A DNA stretch of 64,000 bases from Carnobacterium_B sp040274945 (GTDB lineage: Bacteria; Bacillota; Bacilli; Lactobacillales; Carnobacteriaceae): contig NZ_JBEMAR010000005.1 in NCBI RefSeq assembly GCF_040274945.1, positions 124,001 to 188,000 of the forward strand, read 5' to 3'. Positions 16,837 through 26,674 of this stretch are shown here, piece by piece. Position 1 is the stretch's first letter. Every line of letters starts with the position of its first letter. Below the pieces are notes generated by a model. The model made no database searches, was not told the origin of the DNA, and worked only from the letters and a program-made list of their open reading frames with translations. The translations under genes and the position numbers were made by a program.

Positions 16837-18071
16837 GTTTTTCAGCCGAACAATTGAAAAACGATTTTCCAATTCTCACTCAAATTGTGAACGATGAACC
16901 GTTAGTGTATTTAGATAATGCGGCAACCACTCAAAAACCAACAGTCGTATTGGCTGCTCTTGAAACCTATTACCGTGAAGCCAATGCCAACGTCCATCGC
17001 GGCGTGCATATGTTGGCTGAACGAGCAACAACGCAATACGAAGCAGCGCGTGAAAAAGTAAAACACTTTATCAACGCCAATGAATCAGCTGAAGTGTTGT
17101 TTACTCGCGGCACCACAACTAGTTTGAACTGGGTAGCTAAAAGCTATGGTGAAGCGAACGTAAAGTCAGGAGATGAGATCCTAGTTTCAGTGATGGAACA
17201 TCATTCCAACTTGATTCCGTGGCAGCAGTTAGCCAAGAAAACCGGAGCTGCATTAAAATATATCGAGCTGACGGAAGAAGGCTTATTGGACATGGAGAGT
17301 TTTCGCGCTCAATTAAGTGAGAAGACCAAAATCGTGGCGTTGGCGCATGTCTCCAATGTACTTGGAGTCATTAACCCTATTCAAGAGATTGCGCGACTAG
17401 CTCATGCAATAGGAGCCGTATTAGTGGTCGACGGAGCACAAGCTGTTCCACATATGCCTGTGGATGTCCAAGAGTTGGATGCTGATTTTTATGCCTTTAG
17501 TGGACATAAAATGGTCGGACCGACTGGCATTGGCGTATTGTATGGCAAACGGTACTTATTGAATCAAATGGACCCCGTTGAATTTGGCGGGGAAATGATC
17601 GCCATGGTGGACGAACAAGACAGCACATGGAAAGAATTGCCTTGGAAGTTTGAAGCAGGCACCCCTAATATTGCGGGAGCCATCGGACTAGGTGCAGCCA
17701 TCGATTATTTATCGATGATTGGACTGTCAGCGATTCATGAACATGAAAAAGGATTGATGGCTTATTTGTGGCCGAAACTAATGGCAATCCCAGCATTAAC
17801 AATCTATGGACCAAAAGATTTAGCGAAACGGACCGGTATCGTAACGTTCAACCTAGATGGGCTTCATCCACATGATGTAGCAACAGCCATGGATATGGAA
17901 GGGGTAGCGATTCGAGCCGGGCATCATTGTGCTCAACCCTTGATGCGCAGATTCTCAGCCGATTCAACCGCTCGAGCGAGTTTTTATCTGTACAATACGA
18001 CAGCAGATGTGGATAAATTTATTGAAGCATTGCTGGCAACAAAGGAGTTTTTTGCTCATGGCTTTAACTAA
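16833..18071 (+). CDS. sufS: Cysteine desulfurase SufS
   Basis: A 412-residue PLP-dependent class V aminotransferase-fold enzyme. The PLP lysine is in FSGHKMVGPTGIG (about residue 229) and the catalytic cysteine is in RAGHHCAQPLM (about residue 368), the short-loop pattern of type II desulfurases. It removes sulfur from cysteine and hands the persulfide to SufU. It overlaps sufD by 4 bases and sufU by 14 bases. It has the normal length for SufS and no sign of damage. Confidence 0.97.
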   Translation: MSFSAEQLKNDFPILTQIVNDEPLVYLDNAATTQKPTVVLAALETYYREANANVHRGVHMLAERATTQYEAAREKVKHFINANESAEVLFTRGTTTSLNWVAKSYGEANVKSGDEILVSVMEHHSNLIPWQQLAKKTGAALKYIELTEEGLLDMESFRAQLSEKTKIVALAHVSNVLGVINPIQEIARLAHAIGAVLVVDGAQAVPHMPVDVQELDADFYAFSGHKMVGPTGIGVLYGKRYLLNQMDPVEFGGEMIAMVDEQDSTWKELPWKFEAGTPNIAGAIGLGAAIDYLSMIGLSAIHEHEKGLMAYLWPKLMAIPALTIYGPKDLAKRTGIVTFNLDGLHPHDVATAMDMEGVAIRAGHHCAQPLMRRFSADSTARASFYLYNTTADVDKFIEALLATKEFFAHGFN

Positions 18072-18522
18072 ACTGGATCAATTGTATCGCCAAGTCATCT
18101 TGGATCATTCTAGCCACCCGCATCACCATGGGAAATTGGAGCAGTCAACGACTCAAATCGAGTTGCTTAACCCGACTTGCGGGGACGTGATGCAGCTGCA
18201 ATTGGTAGTCGAAGACCAATGGATCAAAGACATTCGTTTTGATGGAAGCGGTTGTACCATTAGCCAAGCCAGCGCCAGTATGATGACCGATGTCGTGATG
18301 GGGAAAACCGTTTCTGAAGCGTTAGCCTTAGCAGATCAATTCTCCTTGCTTGTACAAGGCAAAGACGTTCCAAAGCTGGAAGAGCTAGGGGACGCTGCTT
18401 TATTGAATAGTGTCGCGAAATTTCCTGCCCGTATTAAGTGCGCCACTTTATCGTGGAAAGCACTTGAAAAAGCATTGAGTGAAAAAAATCCTGATGAAGG
18501 AAAAGCAAGGAGTGAAGCATAA
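18058..18522 (+). CDS. sufU: Sulfur-transfer protein SufU
   Basis: A 154-residue zinc-bound IscU-fold protein. The ligands are visible: Cys in NPTCGD, Cys in DGSGCTISQASASMM and Cys in RIKCATLSWKAL. In Gram-positives SufU accepts the persulfide from SufS by zinc-ligand exchange and passes it to the SufBCD scaffold. The start ATG 18058 has AAGGAG 11 bases upstream and overlaps the end of sufS; the earlier in-frame ATG at 18007 is within sufS. Its stop shares a base with the sufB start. Confidence 0.95.
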   Translation: MALTKLDQLYRQVILDHSSHPHHHGKLEQSTTQIELLNPTCGDVMQLQLVVEDQWIKDIRFDGSGCTISQASASMMTDVVMGKTVSEALALADQFSLLVQGKDVPKLEELGDAALLNSVAKFPARIKCATLSWKALEKALSEKNPDEGKARSEA

Positions 18523-19916
18523 TGGGAGAAGTACCAGAACGCGAGAATTACCAATTCGGCTTTCATGATGACGTGGAATCTGTTTATACAACAGGTAAAG
18601 GACTAACTGAGTCAACCGTTCGAGAAATTTCAAAACGCAAACAAGAACCAGACTGGATGTTGGATTACCGTTTGAGAGCCTACGATCATTTCAATAAACG
18701 ACCGATGCCTGAATGGGGAGCGGATCTATCAGAAATTGACTTCGATAACATTACCTACTACAAGGCCGTCAGTAATCAACCCGAACGCGACTGGGAAGAT
18801 GTGCCGGATAAAGTCAAAGAAACTTTTGAACGCATTGGGATCCCAGAAGCTGAACGCAAATATCTAGCTGGGGCTGGGGCGCAATACGAATCTGAAGTGG
18901 TTTACCACAATATGAAAGAAGAATTTGAAAAAATGGGCATCGTCTTTACCGATACCGATACAGCGCTAAAAGAATACCCAGAAATCTTTAAAGAACACTT
19001 TGGAACAGTCGTGCCCGCAACAGACAACAAACTAGCAGCACTCAATTCTGCTGTCTGGTCTGGTGGAACGTTTATTTATGTTCCCAAAGGCGTACGCTGT
19101 GACGTGCCACTACAAATGTACTTTCGCATCAACGATGAAGCAATGGGCCAATTCGAACGGACATTGATCGTTGTGGATGAAGGCGCTAGTGTGCATTATG
19201 TCGAAGGTTGTACTGCACCAACCTTTTCATCTAGTAGTCTGCATGCAGCCATCGTTGAGATCGTGGTCAAAAAAGACGCTTACTGCCGTTACACGACGAT
19301 TCAAAACTGGTCTAACAATGTATACAACTTGGTAACCAAACGCGCTGTAGCCGAAGAAGGAGCCACTATGGAGTGGGTCGATGGCAACCTTGGAGCCAAA
19401 ACAACGATGAAATACCCAAGTATCCAGTTAAATGGACGCGGAGCCAGAGGAACCATGCTATCGATCGCGATGGCAGGAGCTGGGCAAAACCAAGATACCG
19501 GAGCAAAAATGATTCATAACGCACCAAATACCTCCAGTTCAATCGTCTCAAAATCGATCGCTAAAGATGGTGGAGAAGTCAATTACCGCGGACAAGTCAC
19601 TTTTGGAAAAAATTCAGGCGGATCGATCTCGCATATCGAATGCGACACGATTATCATGGATGACTTATCCAAGTCAGATACTATTCCATTCAATGAGATC
19701 CACAACGGCAATGTCTCGCTCGAACATGAAGCCAAAGTTTCTAAAATTTCAGAAGAACAACTCTATTACCTCATGAGCCGCGGCTTGACCGAACTACAAG
19801 CCACCGAAATGATCGTCATGGGCTTCGTCGAACCCTTCTCAAAAGAACTCCCAATGGAATACGCAGTGGAGTTGAACCGATTGATTGCTTATGAGATGGA
19901 AGGGTCTGTTGGTTAG
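18522..19916 (+). CDS. sufB: Fe-S cluster assembly scaffold SufB
   Basis: A 464-residue scaffold protein of the SufBC2D complex. Characteristic segments are VYHNMKEEFEKMGIVFTDTD, FIYVPKGVRCDVPLQMYFRI, VHYVEGCTAP (with the conserved Cys implicated in sulfur acceptance) and the terminal EEQLYYLMSRGL. It is the last gene of the suf operon, overlapping sufU by one base (AATG). Length is typical. A bidirectional terminator follows about 100 bases downstream and separates it from the convergent helicase gene. Confidence 0.97.
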   Translation: MGEVPERENYQFGFHDDVESVYTTGKGLTESTVREISKRKQEPDWMLDYRLRAYDHFNKRPMPEWGADLSEIDFDNITYYKAVSNQPERDWEDVPDKVKETFERIGIPEAERKYLAGAGAQYESEVVYHNMKEEFEKMGIVFTDTDTALKEYPEIFKEHFGTVVPATDNKLAALNSAVWSGGTFIYVPKGVRCDVPLQMYFRINDEAMGQFERTLIVVDEGASVHYVEGCTAPTFSSSSLHAAIVEIVVKKDAYCRYTTIQNWSNNVYNLVTKRAVAEEGATMEWVDGNLGAKTTMKYPSIQLNGRGARGTMLSIAMAGAGQNQDTGAKMIHNAPNTSSSIVSKSIAKDGGEVNYRGQVTFGKNSGGSISHIECDTIIMDDLSKSDTIPFNEIHNGNVSLEHEAKVSKISEEQLYYLMSRGLTELQATEMIVMGFVEPFSKELPMEYAVELNRLIAYEMEGSVG

Positions 19917-20020
19917 TATAATGACAGCTTTTAAAATTTTGAATGTATTAATGGAACAAAATTATTCCGAATTCAGTTGGTTCTCTAATAGGTCATTAGC
20001 TTAAGGGATTTAACAATGAT

Positions 20021-20067
20021 AAAGATCGAGGGTTCATGCAATGAATGCATGAACCCTCGATCTTTTA
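20021..20067. terminator. Bidirectional terminator between sufB and the helicase gene
   Basis: A perfect stem of about 20 bp (AAGATCGAGGGTTCATGCA and its complement) with a 5-base loop, T-rich on the plus side and A-rich at the start. Confidence 0.85.
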
Positions 20068-20191
20068 TGATGGAAGAAGGTTTCTTTCCTTCTCTTTTTA
20101 TTTCATCATCTTGACCAGTGAAGTAATAGTTTAGATGCAAGTGCAAGTCCACATAAGAGGTGGCAAAAAACGCCTTTGTCAATCGCTTACT

Positions 20192-21463
20192 TTACGTGTT
20201 TTTCGTTTGTACACGAGGTCTTTGTGCGGATTTTTGACCGCCTCTTCGACCTTGTTTACTTTTTGCGCGTGTTCCATTATTGCGCGTGGTAACAGCTTTT
20301 CTCGCCTGCTGTGTTGGTGCTTGAGTGCCTTCTTTCAACAGATAAGGATGGTCTTTTATGACTGGAACTTTCCTCTTACTAAGTTTTTCAATGTCGCGCA
20401 ACAAGTCTGATTCTGTTTCATCACAGAAAGAGATAGCTTTTCCACTTAGCCCTGCGCGTCCTGTACGACCGATACGGTGAACGTAGGTTTCTGGAACTTC
20501 AGGCAAGTCAAATTGGATAACTTGCGAAAGCTCAGGCACATCGATACCACGGGCTGCGATATCTGTCGCTACGAGAACGCTAGTTTTCATGGTCTTAAAA
20601 TTTTCTAAAGCTTGCTGACGCGCATTCTGGGACTTGTTGCCGTGAATCGCTTCAGCGGAGAAACCCGCTTGTAGAAGTTTTTTGACGATTTTGTTGGCGC
20701 CATGCTTGGTTCTGGAGAAGACTAGGGAGCGCTCAACCTGCTTATTCTTCAAAAGATAGATAAGTAGGTTAGTTTTGTCGGTCTTGGCTACGCGATAAAC
20801 ATTCTGTTGGATGACTTCAACAGTTGATGAAACCGGATTGACCACAACTTTTACCGGGTTTGATAAAATGGTTCCTGCAAGTTTTTCGATTTCACTCGGC
20901 ATCGTTGCTGAGAAGAACATGCTTTGACGTTTCTTAGGCAATTCTCGGATAATATGGCGTACATCACGTAGCATCCCCATGTCCAACATCATATCTGCTT
21001 CGTCCAAGACGAAGAAATCAACCTGATTCAGTTTGACAAATCCTTGTCTGATAAGGTCCAACAATCTACCTGGCGTTGCGACTAGGATATCCGTTCCACG
21101 TTTCAACGCGGCTGTTTGAGGATTCTGGGAAACGCCACCAAAAATTACTTGGATATTCAATGGAAGGTATTTAGCGTATGTTTGGAAACTATCACCGATT
21201 TGTATGGCAAGCTCACGTGTAGGAGCAAGGATTAAGGCTTTGATGGCACCTTTTCCAATTGTTTTTTCTTCCATAATATTTTGAAGGATGGGTAAGGCAA
21301 AGGCAGCTGTCTTACCAGTACCGGTCTGGGCACAACCCAACAAGTCCTTGTGGTTCATCAGATGCGGAATGGCATCCTCTTGGATAGGTGTTGCTTTCGT
21401 ATAGCCTGCTTCTTTTAGTGCGTGCAATAGGTGTTGGTTCAATTCTAATTCATTAAATAACAA
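20192..21463 (-). CDS. DEAD-box ATP-dependent RNA helicase
   Basis: An RNA helicase of about 423 residues. All core motifs are present: Q motif PTPIQ, motif I AQTGTGKTAA, Ia PTRELAIQ, II VLDEADMML, III SAT, V ARGIDVP and VI HRIGRTGRAG. A basic Arg/Gly/Lys-rich tail (last 45 residues) should bind RNA. It belongs to the group used in ribosome assembly, RNA decay and cold growth. The start is set at TTG 21463 because GAGGGA lies about 7 bases upstream and because family members begin 2-3 residues before FNELEL; an ATG at 21490 would put the ribosome binding site inside the gene. Confidence 0.9.
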   Translation of the reverse strand: MLFNELELNQHLLHALKEAGYTKATPIQEDAIPHLMNHKDLLGCAQTGTGKTAAFALPILQNIMEEKTIGKGAIKALILAPTRELAIQIGDSFQTYAKYLPLNIQVIFGGVSQNPQTAALKRGTDILVATPGRLLDLIRQGFVKLNQVDFFVLDEADMMLDMGMLRDVRHIIRELPKKRQSMFFSATMPSEIEKLAGTILSNPVKVVVNPVSSTVEVIQQNVYRVAKTDKTNLLIYLLKNKQVERSLVFSRTKHGANKIVKKLLQAGFSAEAIHGNKSQNARQQALENFKTMKTSVLVATDIAARGIDVPELSQVIQFDLPEVPETYVHRIGRTGRAGLSGKAISFCDETESDLLRDIEKLSKRKVPVIKDHPYLLKEGTQAPTQQARKAVTTRNNGTRAKSKQGRRGGQKSAQRPRVQTKNT

Positions 21464-21616
21464 ATGGTTCTCCCTCAGCATGGTGTACATGCATTAAATT
21501 TTTGTAAATGTGTTTCGGAATAGGTTGGTTTAGCATACAAGAGTCTGACTATCTTTCAAAAACCGACATGATCCGAACAAGTATATAGTTTCTCTGAGAA
21601 ATAGCATGACTGGCCT

Positions 21617-21646
21617 ATTATATCAGAAATGGAAGGGAGAGTCACA
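21617..21646 (-). promoter_or_regulatory. Promoter of the DEAD-box helicase gene
   Basis: On the minus strand TGTGAC, an 18-base spacer, then TGA and a consensus TATAAT. It leaves a 5' leader of roughly 150 bases, as often seen for cold-regulated helicases. Confidence 0.6.
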
Positions 21647-22141
21647 TTATTCCATTTTTGGGGTTTTAACGTTTATTTTTTATATAAAGAGGATTTCCAA
21701 AAACACTTGTTTTGGGAAAAGTAACTATTTATCTTATGATAGTTTCTACTTAATTGAATGAAAATTTAAAATTCGTTGTATCTCACAGTTATTGTTTAAT
21801 AAAAAGTGTAAATAGTGTCTGCAAGTGAAAATAATAATAAGCTAACCGTGTTTGAATATAATTTAGAATACTAATTAATTTAGTTATTTTAAATGGTTTT
21901 TTGAATTAACCAATAAAAAAATATCGAAATAGTAAGTCTTATTATAATTACTTGTGAATGTTTTAACATTTATGTTTACTTTAACAAAATTCAATTATAT
22001 AATTGGAAATGAAGATACTTCTTAATTACAAAGCTTAATTCATTTTATCTAGTTAGTTGATTTCAGCTAATTGATATATAAGAAATTAAAGTATAAAACT
22101 GAACGAATAGAAAAAAATATAAACTAATTGGGGACAAAAAA
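21647..22141. other. AT-rich intergenic region upstream of the metal/siderophore importer
   Basis: About 500 bases, very AT-rich, with no gene or RNA family that I recognise. The one clear symmetric site is AATGTTTTAACATT (21957-21970), a perfect palindrome that could be an operator for the downstream importer. No convincing Fur box or cobalamin riboswitch is visible. Confidence 0.4.
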
Positions 22142-23182
22142 ATGAACATACTAAAAAGAGTAAAATGCTTAGGACTTATTACAGTTGCAACTTTACTATT
22201 AGGTGCGTGTGGACAAAAAGATGCTGCAGAAGAACAGACAGCTGTGAATGAAAAATCAACTGAACAGACCGGAAAAAATACTTTCCCATTAACGTTGGAT
22301 AATTACACCGCGTCATCAGAAGGCGCAGTATTTTCAAAAAAAGAAGTAACATATGAAGCTAGTCCGAAATCGATTGTTGCCAATAATCAGGGAACAGCGG
22401 AGTTGCTGATCCAACTTGGATTAGCTGAAGACATTGTTGGCGTAGCGGCCTTATACGGTGAAGGCGATGAAATGGTATCTGAGGTTTTCTCTAGCATTCC
22501 TGTTTTGTCAGAAGGATATGTTGGAAAAGAATTAGTTGTAGGTGCTGATCCGGATATTGTTGTGGGACGTGGGCAATTGTTTGCCAATGCCGAATGGGGA
22601 ACGGGGACAGTGGAAGAATTGAATGACGTGGGCATTCAGACGTATATTCAAGCGACATCAACGACTGGTGCAACTTTTGAGGATATCTATACAGATATTG
22701 ATCATTTAGGAAAATTATTTACAGTTGAAGAAAAATCTCAACAATTTTCAACGGATGTGCAAACACGGATGGATGCGATCGTCGCAGCCATTCCTGATAA
22801 ACAGGAAACACTTGATTATGCTTATATATTTGGGGCAGAAGGCACTAACGTGGATATTTACAGTGGTGCAGCAGACACTTACTTAAATGATGCATTAAGC
22901 TATATGAGCTTAGAAAATACGTTTGCAGATGCAACGGGAGAAATCAGTATGGAAGCCTTATTGGAAGCTGATCCAGATGTATTATTATTGGTTAACTATA
23001 TGGGAGGACGCGATCCAAAAGAAAGCTTAACTGATTTGAAAGCAAATGACGCACTTTCAAGTCTGACAGCAATCAAAGAAGACCGTATCTATACGATCGA
23101 TTACAACCAGTTTTGGAGTTACGGATACCAAATTTTAAGCGGTATGGAACAACTCAGTGCTGAAATGCAGTCAAAAAATTAA
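22142..23182 (+). CDS. Siderophore/metal ABC transporter substrate-binding lipoprotein
   Basis: A 346-residue lipoprotein of the helical-backbone (BtuF/FepB/FhuD) class. The signal peptide ends in LGAC with Cys23. A two-lobe metal-chelate receptor follows, with the ADPDIVVGRGQ segment in the N-lobe and EADPDVLLLVNY in the C-lobe. It should capture an iron chelate, heme or cobamide outside the cell and pass it to the next two gene products. ATG 22142 has only a GGGG-type ribosome binding site. The ligand cannot be named from sequence; FeIII-siderophore is the most common for this layout. Confidence 0.85.
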   Translation: MNILKRVKCLGLITVATLLLGACGQKDAAEEQTAVNEKSTEQTGKNTFPLTLDNYTASSEGAVFSKKEVTYEASPKSIVANNQGTAELLIQLGLAEDIVGVAALYGEGDEMVSEVFSSIPVLSEGYVGKELVVGADPDIVVGRGQLFANAEWGTGTVEELNDVGIQTYIQATSTTGATFEDIYTDIDHLGKLFTVEEKSQQFSTDVQTRMDAIVAAIPDKQETLDYAYIFGAEGTNVDIYSGAADTYLNDALSYMSLENTFADATGEISMEALLEADPDVLLLVNYMGGRDPKESLTDLKANDALSSLTAIKEDRIYTIDYNQFWSYGYQILSGMEQLSAEMQSKN

Positions 23183-23206
23183 TTTATAGTAGGAAGGAGT
23201 AAACGG

Positions 23207-24274
23207 ATGAACCATATCGATAAACAACGCAAATTATTTTATATGTGTTTACTCCTATTTACTGTATTGATTATTTTTTCGATTGGGATTGGTGTCGCGG
23301 TCGGACAGGTCGCGGTACCTTTAAAAGAATCTTTTCAGATACTGCTTAAAAATTTATCAGGGGGAAGGATAGATAACTTACCTGGAGTTTCTTCTGATTC
23401 TTTCGAAAATATCATCTGGCAGATTCGTTTTCCGAGGGTACTCTTAGCGATGCTCACAGGTATGGGCTTATCCTTAGCCGGTGCGGTCATGCAGACAACG
23501 GTCCAGAACCCACTAGCAGATCCTTATATTTTAGGTATTTCTTCTGGAGCCTCACTAGGTGCAACGTTTGCTATCATGATTGGCTTTGGTGGAACCAGTA
23601 TATTGGCACAGTTTGGTTTGTCTTTTTGGGCATTTATAGGTGCTGTGACAGCGGCTCTGCTGGTCTTACTGTTGTCGAATGCTACTGGACAAATGAATTC
23701 GATCAAATTGATTTTATCCGGGATGGTATTAAATGCCCTTTTTACAGCCTTTTCCAATTTCATCATTTATATCGCTAATGATGCGGAAGGGATTCGTTCC
23801 GTCACTTTTTGGATGATGGGAAGTTTAGTCGGAGCAAGTTGGTCCAAGCTACCTTTAATAGCCACCGTTGTTCTGGTTTGTTTGCTCTTTTTCTTAACCC
23901 AAATACGGACGTTGAATCTTATGTTGTTAGGCGATGAATCAGCTATTACGCTTGGGGTAAATTTGAAATTTTACCGTAAATTGTATCTTGTTATTACGTC
24001 GGTTCTAACAGGGGTCATTGTGGCAAATACTGGAATGATTGGATTTGTAGGATTAATTATCCCTCACATTGTCCGTGGGATAGTCGGATCAAATCATCGG
24101 TACTTTTTACCATTATCGGTTTTCTCGGGATCTTTGTTTATGGTATGGTGCGATATCTTGTCTCGTATTATCCTACCAACGGTTGAACTGCCTATTGGTA
24201 TTTTGACTTCTTTAATTGGTGCACCACTGTTCATTTATATTTTTGTGAAAAAAGGCTACGAGTTTGGAGGGTAA
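23207..24274 (+). CDS. FecCD-family ABC transporter permease
   Basis: A 355-residue permease with about ten helices. FecCD hallmarks are IRFPRVLLAMLTGMGLSLAGAVMQ near residue 75, NPLADPYILGISSGASLG near residue 102, and MIGFVGLIIPHIVRG near residue 272. It probably acts as a homodimer, since only one permease gene is present. It starts 24 bases after the binding-protein gene with AGGAAGGAG and ends two bases before the ATPase gene. Substrate class as for the binding protein. Confidence 0.92.
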   Translation: MNHIDKQRKLFYMCLLLFTVLIIFSIGIGVAVGQVAVPLKESFQILLKNLSGGRIDNLPGVSSDSFENIIWQIRFPRVLLAMLTGMGLSLAGAVMQTTVQNPLADPYILGISSGASLGATFAIMIGFGGTSILAQFGLSFWAFIGAVTAALLVLLLSNATGQMNSIKLILSGMVLNALFTAFSNFIIYIANDAEGIRSVTFWMMGSLVGASWSKLPLIATVVLVCLLFFLTQIRTLNLMLLGDESAITLGVNLKFYRKLYLVITSVLTGVIVANTGMIGFVGLIIPHIVRGIVGSNHRYFLPLSVFSGSLFMVWCDILSRIILPTVELPIGILTSLIGAPLFIYIFVKKGYEFGG

Positions 24275-24276
24275 GC

Positions 24277-25035
24277 ATGAATTTAACGATTGATAATGTA
24301 TCGGTATCTATTGCCTCTCAGAAGATTATAGAAGGGATTTCCTTACACGTTAGTAAAAATCAGTTTGTAGGTGTGATTGGACCGAATGGATGTGGGAAAT
24401 CAACCTTATTGAAAAGTGTTTCTAAACTACTTGAACCCAGTGAAGGAGTCATTACTCTGGGTGGTGAAATTGTTCAAGATCTTTCAAATAAACAGCTCGC
24501 AAAAAAATTAGGTGTCGTGGGACAATTTCACGAAGTCAATTTTGATTTTTCCATCCGTGATATGTTATTGCTCGGACGCTCACCATATAAAGGTTTGATG
24601 GAGAGAGACAATGCTTTAGATTATGAAATTGTTGAACAGGTTCTTCTCCAACTAGACTTGGGGAAAATCGCGGATAGGAGTTTCTTATCCCTGTCCGGTG
24701 GAGAAAAACAGCGTGTTATATTGGGCAGAACCCTGGTTCAACAACCTAAATTTTTAGTTTTAGATGAACCCACCAATCATTTGGATATCAAACATCAATT
24801 GAGTATTTTAAGAACAGTCGGTTCTTTACCTATTGGTGTATTAGCAGCTTTACATGATTTGAATCTAGCTGCATGCTTTACGGATTATTTGTATGCGATG
24901 AAAGATGGACGGATCATTAAAGAGGGAATACCTGAAGAAGTGTTAACAGAAGCGGTCATTAAAGAATTGTATGAAGTGGATTGTCACACCTATGTTAACC
25001 CTATTTCAGGTAAACAAACCATTGAATTTCTATGA
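24277..25035 (+). CDS. ABC transporter ATP-binding protein, FecE/FhuC type
   Basis: A 252-residue ATPase. Walker A is GPNGCGKST, the signature is LSGGEKQRVILGRTL and Walker B is FLVLDEPTNHLDIKHQ. The NHLDI variant after the D-loop is typical of siderophore/cobalamin importers. Its start follows the permease stop almost at once, with a GGAGGGTAAGC ribosome binding site inside the permease end, so the pair is coupled. A strong bidirectional terminator closes the operon. Confidence 0.93.
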   Translation: MNLTIDNVSVSIASQKIIEGISLHVSKNQFVGVIGPNGCGKSTLLKSVSKLLEPSEGVITLGGEIVQDLSNKQLAKKLGVVGQFHEVNFDFSIRDMLLLGRSPYKGLMERDNALDYEIVEQVLLQLDLGKIADRSFLSLSGGEKQRVILGRTLVQQPKFLVLDEPTNHLDIKHQLSILRTVGSLPIGVLAALHDLNLAACFTDYLYAMKDGRIIKEGIPEEVLTEAVIKELYEVDCHTYVNPISGKQTIEFL

Positions 25036-25055
25036 AAATAAGAAAACGTCTTTAT

Positions 25056-25105
25056 AAAAACACCTCTGTCGCATTCATATACATTGAATGCGACAGAGGT
25101 GTTTT
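25056..25105. terminator. Bidirectional terminator after the importer operon
   Basis: A perfect stem of about 21 bp (ACACCTCTGTCGCATTCA and complement) with flanking A and T runs. It also serves the convergent VOC gene. Confidence 0.88.
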
Positions 25106-25144
25106 GCGTCAATTTAGTAATTTAAGTGTTTTGAACAAACCTAT

Positions 25145-25543
25145 TTACATTTCCATCCAACTGGGCTCCAAGGTATTTCCGTCTGGATCTTGTACTTCAA
25201 GTCCAAACATTTGATCTTCAGACATCCCCATGTCTACTTTGTAGAAATCACCGCCATTGGCTTTGGCTGTTTCAGCAAATTTTTTAACTGCATCAGCACT
25301 TTCCAGACTGAATGCAATTAGAGAGCTGCTAGTGGTTTGAGTGTTTGCAATTGTTTTATCTTTAATGAAACGGCTATAAAATTCGTGATTCAGCAGCATA
25401 ATCCAAAAGTGATCATCCCAAACCATTGCCACAGCTTCATCGTTTGAGAATTCGTTATTTTTAGCAAAACCTAATTTTTCATAAAATGCAGCAGAGCGGT
25501 TGACATCAGATACAGGGAAATTTACAAAAACCATTGTTGACAT
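25145..25543 (-). CDS. VOC (glyoxalase/bleomycin-resistance fold) protein
   Basis: A 132-residue single-chain VOC-superfamily protein with the paired beta-alpha-beta-beta-beta pattern. It begins MSTMVFVNFPVSDVNRSAAFY and ends with EVQDPDGNTLEPSW, where the Glu is a usual metal ligand. Members of this group are often annotated as glyoxalase-like or PhnB-like with no defined substrate. A GGAGGAT ribosome binding site precedes the ATG. It is monocistronic and converges on the importer operon. Confidence 0.82.
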   Translation of the reverse strand: MSTMVFVNFPVSDVNRSAAFYEKLGFAKNNEFSNDEAVAMVWDDHFWIMLLNHEFYSRFIKDKTIANTQTTSSSLIAFSLESADAVKKFAETAKANGGDFYKVDMGMSEDQMFGLEVQDPDGNTLEPSWMEM

Positions 25544-25785
25544 AAAGATCCTCCATTCTCTTCATAGACTGATTTTATTACAAGTAAAGCATCTCACGAG
25601 GGAACTTTTTTGTCAAAAATAGTAGATTAAATTGCGCTAGTCATTATAAGGTTTATGCCAAGTCTACGCGAGTAAAAAATGAGGGCTAAAACCGACAAAA
25701 TGTTGAGAGACTCTGAGCTTTATCCCGTTAAAAAAGTAGCACTTCTATTATACTTAAGTAGAGAAGGTAATAGGAGGCAACTAAG

Positions 25786-26598
25786 ATGAAAAAAATGATT
25801 ATGGGAACGAATCATGCGTCTATTGCAGTGGAAGATGTTGGAGATGGTCAGCCAATTGTTTTCTTACATGGGTGGCCGTTTGATCATCAGATGTTTGAAT
25901 ACCAGTACAATTATTTTTTGCCTAGAGGGTATCGAATGATTGGAATCGACTTTCGTGGGTTTGGTGAATCAGATTTAGTAATTGAAAATTACGGCTACGA
26001 CACATTTGCGGACGATGTTAAGAGAGTTTTAGAAGAACTGCACATTGAAGAGGCTATTTTGGTCGGATTTTCGATGGGTGGAGCGGTAGCCACGCGTTAC
26101 ATGGCTCGTCATAAGGGATTTGGAATTAAAAAGCTGATCTTAATCAGTGCAGCAGTTCCGCAATTTGCTAAGAAACCTGCTTACTCCATCGGGATTAAAA
26201 AGTCAGAAATCACAGCCATGATTGAACAAATTCAAGTTGATCGTCCTAAACTGATCCAAGACTTTATTAAAAAGTTGTTTCATGAGAAAACCTTAGTCTC
26301 CTATAAAGGTTGGCTGACAAATTTGGCAGTAGGGTCTTCTTCTTATGGGATGATTCTTTCAGCTCTGGCTATGCGAGATGAGAATGTACGAGAAGACCTT
26401 GAAAAAATTACGGTATCGACCTTGATTTGTCATGGTAAAAAAGACACTGTTTGTTCGTATGAAGTGGTGGAAGAAATGACTCAATTGATTTCTAAAACTA
26501 TTGTCGTGCCCTTTAGAAAGAGCGGACACGCGATTTTTCACGATGAAACAGAGAAATTGAATCGGACGATGTTGATGTTTATTCAAAATAAGAACTAA
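25786..26598 (+). CDS. Alpha/beta-fold hydrolase
   Basis: A 270-residue alpha/beta hydrolase of the haloperoxidase/esterase-like group. The nucleophile elbow is GFSMGG (Ser about residue 95), the oxyanion region is HGWPFDH, and the catalytic His is in GHAIFHD near the end, with Asp in CHGKKDTV. It is cytosolic with no signal peptide. The substrate is not predictable. TAGGAGGC precedes the ATG; a promoter-like TATTATACTT lies about 40 bases upstream. Confidence 0.85.
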   Translation: MKKMIMGTNHASIAVEDVGDGQPIVFLHGWPFDHQMFEYQYNYFLPRGYRMIGIDFRGFGESDLVIENYGYDTFADDVKRVLEELHIEEAILVGFSMGGAVATRYMARHKGFGIKKLILISAAVPQFAKKPAYSIGIKKSEITAMIEQIQVDRPKLIQDFIKKLFHEKTLVSYKGWLTNLAVGSSSYGMILSALAMRDENVREDLEKITVSTLICHGKKDTVCSYEVVEEMTQLISKTIVVPFRKSGHAIFHDETEKLNRTMLMFIQNKN

Positions 26599-26600
26599 CG

Positions 26601-26637
26601 AAAAAAGCTAGAAACAGAACCTGTTTCTAGCTTTTTT
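26601..26637. terminator. Bidirectional terminator between hydrolase and exporter genes
   Basis: AAAAAAGCTAGAAACAG pairs with CTGTTTCTAGCTTTTTT around a four-base loop. Confidence 0.88.
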
Positions 26638-26674
26638 GTCTACTATATTTATTTTGCACATAATTCTAGTAGAC

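Noticed and set aside
21647..22141. Fur box or cobalamin riboswitch ahead of the siderophore importer
   Set aside because: No stretch matches either consensus well; only a short palindrome is visible.
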